47,933 nt of DNA, taken from NCBI GenBank assembly GCA_958418815.1, contig CATZGB010000021.1:1-47933 (forward strand), read 5' to 3'. The position numbers and the translations under genes are program-made. The notes under the pieces are model-generated. The model was given only the letters and a program-made list of their open reading frames with translations. It made no database searches and had not been told where the DNA came from. How positions within the stretch are numbered: position 1 is the first letter of the stretch; the number at the start of each line of letters is the position of its first letter. Below are positions 41,403 to 47,933 of this stretch, in pieces. This DNA is from an uncultured Bacteroidales bacterium (lineage in GTDB: Bacteria > Bacteroidota > Bacteroidia > Bacteroidales > Muribaculaceae).

Positions 41403-42383
41403 TCAAGGCTTGTCGGTATGGCGCACTTTCTCCGCGACAGGCTGACGGCGCCCCGTATGGCGCGACAGCAGGGAGGTCAGCGCCCAGAGCAGCACTATCA
41501 CCAGGGTGGCCCCGACAATGCCCGAAAATGAGTTCTGGTAATCAGGCATTATGGCCGTAGGTGGTGCCAGCGAACCCAGGTCCACATTCCCGGCGACTTT
41601 GGCCACTGACCACTCAAGACCGTCGGGGTCGCCGCTGGCTATCCAGACATAGCATATGGCCAGCACCAATGCGGCTCCACCAAACCAGGCAAGCACCGGC
41701 CACAGCCGTTTGCCGTCACGCGCGCCGGGTCTGACCCCACAGGCATTCGGCACAAGCAAGTCTGGACGGGATGCCCCCACGAACGAAAGCACTGCCCCGG
41801 TAGCAAGCCCCTCTCCAAGCCCGATTACAAGATGGATCGGCAGCATGAACATCAGGAATGTCGACATCGGCAGCGCAGTGATGCCTGAAGCCTCGGTCTC
41901 GACCGTCACCAGGAACGCGCCAAGCTCAAGCCCCGACACACAGGCCGCCACCGAGGCCGCCATCAGGCGCCAAGGACGTGTGGAGTCTCCGGCAATCGGC
42001 TTGTAGACCAGCGGATAGGCCAGCAACGTCGAGACCGCAGCCATGTTTATAATGTTGCAGCCCAAGGCGAGCATCCCCCCGTCGGCAAATATCAGACACT
42101 GGATTATCAATACCGAGCATATGGTCAGGAAAGCGGCCCATGGGCCTACAAGCGCGGCCACCAGCACTCCGCCGATTATATGGCCGCTCGAACCTGTGCC
42201 GGGAATCGCGAAGTTTATCATCTGGGCGGCGAACACGAATGCCCCCAGCACCCCCATCAGGGGCACCAGCGAGGGACGGGTGTCTTTCCTCACCTGGCGC
42301 GAGGCCATGGCGAGCAACGCCACAGCCGCCACACCGGCGGTAATCGCTACTGGAGGAGAGACAAGAGCATCAGCCATGTGCAT
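41403..42383 (-). CDS. cbiM: ECF transporter S component, nickel/cobalt
   Basis: 326 residues. It starts MHMADAL; in NikM/CbiM the amino-terminal Met1-His2 and a further His coordinate the metal, and H2 and GSSGHIIGG are both present, which fixes the start at 42383. Membrane helices follow. The C-terminal part carries DPDGLEW, the PDGLE domain of the small CbiN/NikN subunit, so M and N functions are fused. Nickel is more likely than cobalt because the neighbours are urease genes. Confidence 0.95.
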   Translation of the reverse strand: MHMADALVSPPVAITAGVAAVALLAMASRQVRKDTRPSLVPLMGVLGAFVFAAQMINFAIPGTGSSGHIIGGVLVAALVGPWAAFLTICSVLIIQCLIFADGGMLALGCNIINMAAVSTLLAYPLVYKPIAGDSTRPWRLMAASVAACVSGLELGAFLVTVETEASGITALPMSTFLMFMLPIHLVIGLGEGLATGAVLSFVGASRPDLLVPNACGVRPGARDGKRLWPVLAWFGGAALVLAICYVWIASGDPDGLEWSVAKVAGNVDLGSLAPPTAIMPDYQNSFSGIVGATLVIVLLWALTSLLSRHTGRRQPVAEKVRHTDKP

Positions 42384-42446
42384 AAGGCAGGTATTTTATT
42401 TATCGACGGTTAGACATTCAATTTACAGAATAAAAACATCAGCAGG

Positions 42447-43814
42447 TCACTGTTGGTTTTTCGGACGGAAGATGACAGCCACGGCTGCGCCCGCGAGCTG
42501 CACCCCGATTGACACCCACAACAGCACCTCTATGCCACCCCATTTGAGGAGCATCGGCATGAAGAACACACCCAGCACCGCGCCCACCTTTCCCAGCATG
42601 GCGGCAATGCCGGTGCCGGTGCTTCTCACCTCGACGGGAAACACCTGCGAGGGGAGGATGAAGGTCACAAGATGAGGCCCGGCATTGAGAAACACCTCGA
42701 AGATGACGAACCCCGCGACCGACACCCACAATGGAAGATGCAGGCAATAAGCGGCCAGGAGCATCCCCAACCCGGCGGCGCAGGCGACAAACCCACCCGC
42801 GAGCATGCCTATGTGGTCGAGCTTCCGGAGCAACGCCAGTCCGAGTATGAATCCCGGCAGGATGAAGAAGTTGATGACAGCGGTCATCTCCACTGAGTTC
42901 ATCACCCTCTCGATTCCCACCGCGTCGCCGCGCTCTATCCCCAGCGCCATCACCAGCACAGGCAGGAACACCCCGAAACCATAGACCCCCAGCCCCTCGC
43001 AGGCCCAGGGGATTCCGGTAAGGATGACCCTGCGCAGGTTCTGCCCCCTGAACATGTCGAGGTATGAGACCTTGGCCTGCCCTGCCTGTGGCGACGCAGG
43101 GGCCGGGACAATGACAGACTCACCGAGGAGCCTGCGGGCCGCCGCCTCAGCTTCGGCCCTCCTCCCTTTCCCCATCAGCCATTCGGGCGACTGGGTGAAG
43201 TTTATCCTCAACAGGAAAGCGACGGCCCCCATCCCCACCACAATCCACATCATACGGTTCCAGACAGCGGCGTGGGGGTAGCCTTTCAGCACCGCCCAGC
43301 AGATGACAGCAGCGAGGATGAAACCGACCGCGCATGTGGCCTTGGCCACCCCGACCATGAAAATCTTCCACCTGTCGGGCATTATCTCGGAGATGTAAGA
43401 CGAGTCAAGGCTGTAGCCGCCGCCGACACCAAACCCCGCGAGGAACAGCCCCACGAGAATCCATGGCTGACTGGGGAAAAGCAATACGACCAGGCTGCCG
43501 GCGATGATGACCAGCGGGCACGCCCTGAACCATCCGAGGTAGCCACGGCGGTCGGCGACATAGCCCACCACCGTCGAGCCGACCGCGATGCCGATCAGGG
43601 CGATGGCCCCCATCACACCCTGCATGAAAGAGGAGAATCCGGCAGATGAGGCCAGCTGAATCATAGGTATCATCACACCCACGACCGTAGACAGTGCCGC
43701 CCCGATGATCTGCTCCATCGAGCCGGCCAGCAGCACCTTGAAGTGTCCTCTTGTCAGAGGCATGGTCGCCATGTCAGGAATGACGGTGGCCTTGTCATGA
43801 TTCATCTGTCCCAT
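42447..43814 (-). CDS. MFS transporter of unknown substrate
   Basis: 455 residues from ATG 43814 (an in-frame TTG lies upstream). Twelve predicted membrane helices, motif A as GYVADRRGYLGW (about 81-92) and FLAGFGVGGGYSLD suit the metabolite:H+ symporter / sugar-porter branch. RSTGTGIAAMLG is in the second half. It lies 17 bp after the urea transporter gene and 63 bp before cbiM, on the same strand, so it belongs to the urease operon. Its substrate is not evident: candidates are a urea precursor, a nickel-chelate or an exported product. Confidence 0.85.
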   Translation of the reverse strand: MGQMNHDKATVIPDMATMPLTRGHFKVLLAGSMEQIIGAALSTVVGVMIPMIQLASSAGFSSFMQGVMGAIALIGIAVGSTVVGYVADRRGYLGWFRACPLVIIAGSLVVLLFPSQPWILVGLFLAGFGVGGGYSLDSSYISEIMPDRWKIFMVGVAKATCAVGFILAAVICWAVLKGYPHAAVWNRMMWIVVGMGAVAFLLRINFTQSPEWLMGKGRRAEAEAAARRLLGESVIVPAPASPQAGQAKVSYLDMFRGQNLRRVILTGIPWACEGLGVYGFGVFLPVLVMALGIERGDAVGIERVMNSVEMTAVINFFILPGFILGLALLRKLDHIGMLAGGFVACAAGLGMLLAAYCLHLPLWVSVAGFVIFEVFLNAGPHLVTFILPSQVFPVEVRSTGTGIAAMLGKVGAVLGVFFMPMLLKWGGIEVLLWVSIGVQLAGAAVAVIFRPKNQQ

Positions 43815-43831
43815 ATCTGTCAATGATTATG

Positions 43832-44851
43832 TCATTTTTCGCGTGACTGGCCGCCCATATCATCGTCACCCATCGACTCCTGGTAGTCGCGCCAGGCGCT
43901 CTTGAGAGATATGCTCTTGTTGTCAAAGCGGTAAAGCGGCAACAGGAAAAGCCATGTGGCGACGCAGAAGGGCCCGGTGAGAGTCGGGATGCCCCAGTTC
44001 TTGAACATCACATCCATGGCCGCCTGGATAAAGAAGGTGGCGATGACGGCGGCGATGGTCCATAGAGCCGACTTCCAGTTGGGCCGGAAGAATGTGCAGC
44101 CGAAAGCGATGCCGGTCAACACCGGCGAGAACCCGAACAGACCGGAACTTATGTTGGACGGATCAGCCTCAAACAGGATGGCGAGCGCGAGCGATATCGC
44201 CGAGGCAATCATAGCCCAGGCCGCAGCCCAGCGGCTGCACACGGCCAATGCCACGACAAAGAAGACTCCCGTCACCCAGGAATCCACGAGAAACACCTGG
44301 GCGATACCTTTCAGCCAGTACACCACCAGATGGCCGAAACCTGTGTCAAGCGTGTATGAGAAATCCTCGGCCATTATCGGCTTTGAAAGTCCCGACCCGT
44401 CGAGCCCGTGCAGTATGCCGGCAGCCAGGAGGAAAATCCATGTGGTGAACACAAAGGGGAAGGTGAGTGAGTTGACTTTCCACGGGGCCATGACATTGTT
44501 GAACGCCCGGCGCACCCATGTGGAGAACAGCGAGCAGAACACAAGGCATGCCCACATCAGCCAGGTGTTGGCCAGGAATGTCGGGAACGCGCACCCCACC
44601 AGCACTCCGTTGAATCCCCAGAGACCGGCGGCACCGTCAGAGGGCTTCTCCCCCATCATGTAGCCACCAAGCACAGAGGCTGCCGCGCCCACGACAGCCC
44701 CCCAGGCCACCTGGGGCATATGACACTCATATGAACCCCAGAATATGCCGGCGAGGAAAAGCAGTCCCGTCCAGGCCGATTCCTGGAACATCACCTGCCC
44801 GATACCTCTGAAATATGTGCGGGCAGTATCTTTCAATAACGTAAGATTCAT
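43832..44851 (-). CDS. Urea transporter (UT family)
   Basis: 339 residues from ATG 44851; an in-frame GTG at 44893 is less likely. Urea transporters form a selective pore built from two homologous halves. Both halves are visible: LWGFNGVLVG (about 78-87) and LFGFSPVLTGIAFG with TLTGPFCVATWLFLLP. It supplies the urease whose accessory genes precede it by 42 bp. Urea permeation is passive, so the direction follows consumption by urease. Confidence 0.95.
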   Translation of the reverse strand: MNLTLLKDTARTYFRGIGQVMFQESAWTGLLFLAGIFWGSYECHMPQVAWGAVVGAAASVLGGYMMGEKPSDGAAGLWGFNGVLVGCAFPTFLANTWLMWACLVFCSLFSTWVRRAFNNVMAPWKVNSLTFPFVFTTWIFLLAAGILHGLDGSGLSKPIMAEDFSYTLDTGFGHLVVYWLKGIAQVFLVDSWVTGVFFVVALAVCSRWAAAWAMIASAISLALAILFEADPSNISSGLFGFSPVLTGIAFGCTFFRPNWKSALWTIAAVIATFFIQAAMDVMFKNWGIPTLTGPFCVATWLFLLPLYRFDNKSISLKSAWRDYQESMGDDDMGGQSREK

Positions 44852-44893
44852 CTCTATACCGAATTTTTGGTTATTTTTCTTAATGCAGTTCAC

Positions 44894-45847
44894 CTATCTC
44901 CAAGGAAACTCCGCCGGGAGCGGGACTCCCTTGACTGCCTTGCGCACACTTGAGCAGAAATCCCTGACCACGGCCTTCACCGGCCCGGTCTCGCGGCCAA
45001 GCACCTTGAACAGCAGCCCGGCCTCGTTGGGTAGGTGGGTGATTCCGGCCGAGACATGGGTGTCGCGATTGATAAACGCCGCTGTCTCGTCATAAATCTT
45101 CTTGGCTTTCTCGGGGGGCGCGAGCACCACCACATTGGCAAAGATATCATAGCCATGCATAATCCCCACATCACGCAGACGGCTGTTGGCCGGGTCGATT
45201 ATGAACTTCTCACGGAAGAGCTGGCGGCCGTCGGGACGTTCGCCGTGGGTGCATACCGACAGGATGTCGTAGCAGAACATCTCCCCCTCGTTGTAATATT
45301 TACGGCCACCCATGAAAATCTCGGAATAAAACACCGTGGCAGACGGATGGACAATCATCCTGGTGTCGGAGATGAAACGCGTGTGGCGGCATGGAATCAC
45401 AGGCTCGGGAAGGAACTCAAGGTATCCCCCCTCCTCCACGGAAATCACCTGCGACAGGCCCGAATAGTTGTCTTTCATCTCAGCCAGCTTCGTAGCGGCC
45501 CCGGTGGAGACAAAGGCCATCGCATCCTTGCCGACAGTGATATTCTGGGTGTAACGGTCGCCGTCGATGTTGGGTCCGCCCGACGAAAGGATGTAGACAC
45601 ATGGCATCCCCGGCAGTTCCTCATCGAAATACAGCTCCTGCTGAACAATCAACGGGGCGCGGCGGTCGAGCTCACGCAGTATCGACTTGCCCGACGCGTC
45701 AAGCTCGAAGCCGAGATTGAGGTAACCATGTTTGCCCGGCGCGCCCACATACATCGCCCTCGGTGGCGCGAGGTATGGAGCCATCTCCGGCGCGTCGTCG
45801 AAGCTTACGACCGGGATGTCGGAATATTCGCGTTTTATTTCCTTCAT
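44894..45847 (-). CDS. ureD: Urease accessory protein UreD
   Basis: 317 residues of the UreD/UreH family, which binds apo-urease and the UreF-UreG complex for nickel delivery. Recognisable segments are MFVSTGAATK-like AFVSTGAATKLAEM, LPEPVIPCRHTRF and GREFFREKF-like GRQLFREKF. Slightly longer than the 270-residue norm because of an N-terminal extension of about 30 residues. 19 bp after ureG. Confidence 0.93.
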   Translation of the reverse strand: MKEIKREYSDIPVVSFDDAPEMAPYLAPPRAMYVGAPGKHGYLNLGFELDASGKSILRELDRRAPLIVQQELYFDEELPGMPCVYILSSGGPNIDGDRYTQNITVGKDAMAFVSTGAATKLAEMKDNYSGLSQVISVEEGGYLEFLPEPVIPCRHTRFISDTRMIVHPSATVFYSEIFMGGRKYYNEGEMFCYDILSVCTHGERPDGRQLFREKFIIDPANSRLRDVGIMHGYDIFANVVVLAPPEKAKKIYDETAAFINRDTHVSAGITHLPNEAGLLFKVLGRETGPVKAVVRDFCSSVRKAVKGVPLPAEFPWR

Positions 45848-45866
45848 GGGGATGATGTTATGGAGT

Positions 45867-46484
45867 TTACTTCTTGTCGAAAAGCGCCATCTTGTGGATA
45901 AGCCCGATCAGCTCGTCAATCCCCTCTCCGGTCATGGAGTTGGTGAAGACAAAAGGCTTGCCGGGACGCATCAGCTTGGAATCATGGTCCATGACCTCAA
46001 GCGAGGCCCCCACATAAGGCGCGAGGTCGGTCTTGTTGATCACAAGTATGTCGCTCTGCGAGATGCCCGGGCCATCCTTGCGCGGAATCTTGTCGCCGGC
46101 GGCCACATCAATCACATAGATGAAGAAGTCGACCAGCGCGGGAGAGAAGGTCAGCGTCAGGTTGTCGCCTCCCGACTCGATGAACACGATGTCGGCATCG
46201 GGAAACTTGGCCTCCATCTCCTCGACAGCCGCGATGTTCATCGACGGGTCTTCGCGGACAGCCGTGTGGGGACACGCGCCGGTCTCCACACCGATGATGC
46301 GGTCTTCGGCCAGCACCCCCTTCAGGATTTTGCGGACATGCTTGGCATCCTCCGTTGTGACGATGTCGTTTGTGATGATCAACACCTTGTAACCCTTGTC
46401 GATGAGACGCGGGGTGATGGCTTCAATCAAGGAGGTCTTTCCCGAACCTACGGGGCCTCCGATACCGATTCTACAGGTACTCAT
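45867..46484 (-). CDS. ureG: Urease accessory GTPase UreG
   Basis: 205 residues. GTP hydrolysis drives nickel insertion. P-loop GGPVGSGKT (8-16), the nickel-binding CPH motif in GACPHTAVRED, IESGGDNL and VINKTDL are all in place. It lies 39 bp after ureF. Confidence 0.98.
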   Translation of the reverse strand: MSTCRIGIGGPVGSGKTSLIEAITPRLIDKGYKVLIITNDIVTTEDAKHVRKILKGVLAEDRIIGVETGACPHTAVREDPSMNIAAVEEMEAKFPDADIVFIESGGDNLTLTFSPALVDFFIYVIDVAAGDKIPRKDGPGISQSDILVINKTDLAPYVGASLEVMDHDSKLMRPGKPFVFTNSMTGEGIDELIGLIHKMALFDKK

Positions 46485-46523
46485 ATTTATTATTAGTTGT
46501 GTCGCAAATAAACGGTAAAAAAC

Positions 46524-47204
46524 TCAGCTCATGAACATTCTCATATTCCCCTTCTCGTGGAGCGAGGCGAAGATGTCGGCTTCGGGCACGAAAGAGTTCA
46601 TGTCGTCCACCCTCATCAGGCGAGCCTTCTCGTAAAGCCTCGGCACATCCTCCGACAGGCGGAAAAGAATCTCCTGGGTGTCGAAATGAGACACCCTCAC
46701 GCAGCGCAGGGCCGCGCCCAGCACCATGTTTATCACTCCGTACTGGTGGGAAGCGAAAAGCTCCTCCTCGCTCAGCCCCTCGGCGGCGAAAGCAAGCCCT
46801 TGCGCCACAGGGAAACTGCCCGGCGTGAGCTCCTCCTTGATGTCGCGGTGCCAGAGCGATATGATGCGGTTGTCGGGATAGAACCGCTCCGACAGCTCGG
46901 CCATCTTGCGCCCCATGCGCTGCAGCATGGTGCGGGCCTCGTCGTTCATCTTGAAGAGCATCAGCTGGCTGTCGACCTCCTCTACTCCGCGCAGGTTGTT
47001 CTTCATCGCCTCGCGGTAGGCAAGAAGGGCGGCCACACCGTCGGAGAAAGCTCCCTGGAGAGCCACCGAACGGGCATATTGCTCAAGCGAGGCCGCGTCG
47101 TTTACCATCCCCTCATAAGCGGCAGTCTCGAGTCCGTTGGAAAACGAGAAGGTGCCGACGGGGAAGGTGGAGTCGGTCATCTGCAGCAGGCGCATTACTT
47201 TCAT
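46524..47204 (-). CDS. ureF: Urease accessory protein UreF
   Basis: 226 residues, all-helical UreF family: LLQMTDSTFPVGTFSFSNGLETA (6-28) is the diagnostic N-terminus. UreF activates UreG and bridges it to UreD on apo-urease. A 104-bp gap with a large inverted repeat separates it from ureE. Confidence 0.96.
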   Translation of the reverse strand: MKVMRLLQMTDSTFPVGTFSFSNGLETAAYEGMVNDAASLEQYARSVALQGAFSDGVAALLAYREAMKNNLRGVEEVDSQLMLFKMNDEARTMLQRMGRKMAELSERFYPDNRIISLWHRDIKEELTPGSFPVAQGLAFAAEGLSEEELFASHQYGVINMVLGAALRCVRVSHFDTQEILFRLSEDVPRLYEKARLMRVDDMNSFVPEADIFASLHEKGNMRMFMS

Positions 47205-47218
47205 AACTTACAGTATTG

Positions 47219-47296
47219 AATCCGCAACCGCCCCCGGAGCGCGGCCAGGGCAAAGGCAATTCACGGGTGGCCGCGCGCAAGCGGCGATTGCGGATT
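47219..47296. repeat. Nested inverted repeat between ureE and ureF
   Basis: The outer arms 47219-47232 and 47283-47296 pair over 14 bp (one G-U in RNA). The inner arms GCGCGGCCA (47239-47247) and TGGCCGCGC (47268-47276) pair perfectly over 9 bp. The element nearly fills the 104-bp intercistronic gap and would fold as one long stem-loop in the urease mRNA. Confidence 0.75.
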
Positions 47297-47308
47297 GTGG
47301 TTTTTGGC

Positions 47309-47872
47309 TCAATGATGATGGTGGTGGTGATGGTGGTCGTGTTCGAGGTCGGTGTTGTCATGTCCGGCGCCGCCGAAGAGACGGCGCAGCTCGCCGGGGG
47401 CGAGAAACGGGATGATGTCCTTCCCCTCCTGGAACTCATAGGTGATGTTGTCGATGTTGTGGGTCTCCATCACGGCCAGCATCACCTTCTTGTCGACGGT
47501 AAGCGGCACATATACTTTTGTCCCCTTCACCACAGCGGGCCAGTGCTGGTTGCCGATGGCATGGCCAAGCTCCACGCTGACCCGTATGATATCCTCGGGG
47601 GGAAGCGACGACAACTTCGACAGGTCTATCACCAAGACATTGTTGAGGTCGAGGCGCAACACGGCGGCACGGCGCGCCTCGGGGTCATAGGCGATGATGT
47701 CGCCATCGGCGATACGCGAGCCCCTGGCGAGCGCCACCGGATACTCGTTGCCGTGGTCACCCTTGGCGAGGAAACGGCTCTTCTGGGCCGTCCACTGGTC
47801 GAGGAAAACCGTCTCGACATGGCAGTCATCGACACGGGCGGCCCATTCAGGCTGATGGATATTGCCGATCAC
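47309..47872 (-). CDS. ureE: Urease accessory nickel metallochaperone UreE
   Basis: 187 residues. UreE binds nickel and passes it to UreG. The N-terminal heat-shock-like domain and the C-terminal metal domain are followed by a natural tail DLEHDHHHHHHHH, a nickel-storage run seen in some UreE proteins. The likely start is GTG 47872; no ATG exists in frame between it and an upstream stop, although the sequence just before it (LTEVIGNI) still resembles UreE, so a non-ATG start is unavoidable. It begins 23 bp after a probable ureC stop. Confidence 0.93.
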   Translation of the reverse strand: MIGNIHQPEWAARVDDCHVETVFLDQWTAQKSRFLAKGDHGNEYPVALARGSRIADGDIIAYDPEARRAAVLRLDLNNVLVIDLSKLSSLPPEDIIRVSVELGHAIGNQHWPAVVKGTKVYVPLTVDKKVMLAVMETHNIDNITYEFQEGKDIIPFLAPGELRRLFGGAGHDNTDLEHDHHHHHHHH

Positions 47873-47895
47873 TTCTGTTAAGTAAGTCGTAAAAA

Positions 47896-47933
47896 TTAAT
47901 TTATACTAAGCCGCATGGGCAAAATTGATATAG
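47896..47933 (-). CDS. ureC: Probable C-terminal end of urease alpha subunit (partial)
   Basis: The right edge holds a minus-strand frame ISILPMRLSIN ending at TAA (47896-47898). The ILPM tetrad sits where UreC ends CEPxxxLPMAQ-like sequence, and ureE follows 23 bp later, as in many urease operons. Eleven residues are not proof, and another frame (ending YINFAHAA at 47906) is also open. Confidence 0.4.
   Translation of the reverse strand, partial: ISILPMRLSIN

Overview
The window reads as a chromosomal stretch of a Bacteroidales bacterium, most likely from the gut family Muribaculaceae. This rests on inference from the gene content: TonB-dependent receptors, Omp28-type proteins, T9SS-like C-terminal domains, DUF6249 and DUF6029 proteins, and a CBM20-bearing 4-alpha-glucanotransferase. 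It also rests on many copies of the Bacteroidetes -7 promoter box TAnnTTTG, usually with a TTTG/TTG about 19-20 bp upstream. GC content is high for the phylum. No phage, transposase, CRISPR array or rRNA was found, so this is mainly core genome with a few accessory modules.

Layout. 1-330: a gene end, a terminator and tRNA-Ser(GCU). 327-4955 (+): an orphan TonB-dependent receptor, a thioredoxin-fold protein without the active-site cysteines behind a heavily structured leader, and a divergent ClC protein whose 3' end overlaps malQ. 4879-9439 (-): malQ, an MCE-domain protein and a cell-wall amidase. 9581-17454 (-): a compact operon of a DEDDy exonuclease with a basic tail, a small membrane protein, prolyl oligopeptidase, a lipoprotein, a PhnP-like hydrolase and priA. 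17543-22644 (-): a five-gene surface/redox operon (two Omp28-like proteins, a TlpA thioredoxin, a DUF6029-like outer-membrane protein and a T9SS-tailed protein) behind a strong consensus promoter. 22940-26742 (-): dacB, an acidic protein, rsmI and a coiled-coil lipoprotein. 26955-29873 (+): a TetR regulator, fabG, and a DUF6249 / sigma factor / membrane protein trio. 29994-30681 (-): a TM2 protein and tRNA-His(GUG). 30835-35516 (-): panC, panD, ffh, folD and a CapA-like protein. 35644-36824 (+): recR and a GNAT acetyltransferase, followed by a decayed region holding the tail of a GH3 glucosidase. 37345-39660 (-): a second outer-membrane receptor. 39854-47933 (-): the end of a urease locus.

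The urease block is the clearest integrated pathway. ureE (poly-His tail), ureF, ureG and ureD deliver nickel to urease, whose structural genes must lie just beyond the right edge; a probable UreC end is visible. A UT-family urea transporter supplies substrate, and a CbiM/CbiQ/CbiO energy-coupling-factor transporter supplies the metal, here presumably nickel. An MFS transporter of unknown substrate sits between the urea and metal transporters. A large nested inverted repeat fills the unusually long ureE-ureF gap.

The least explained items are the Omp28/TlpA/DUF6029 operon, the multi-hairpin leader at 2601-2694, the ClC homologue lacking canonical transport residues, the MFS gene inside the urease operon, the ureE-ureF hairpin, and a shared upstream element in the two tRNA promoters.
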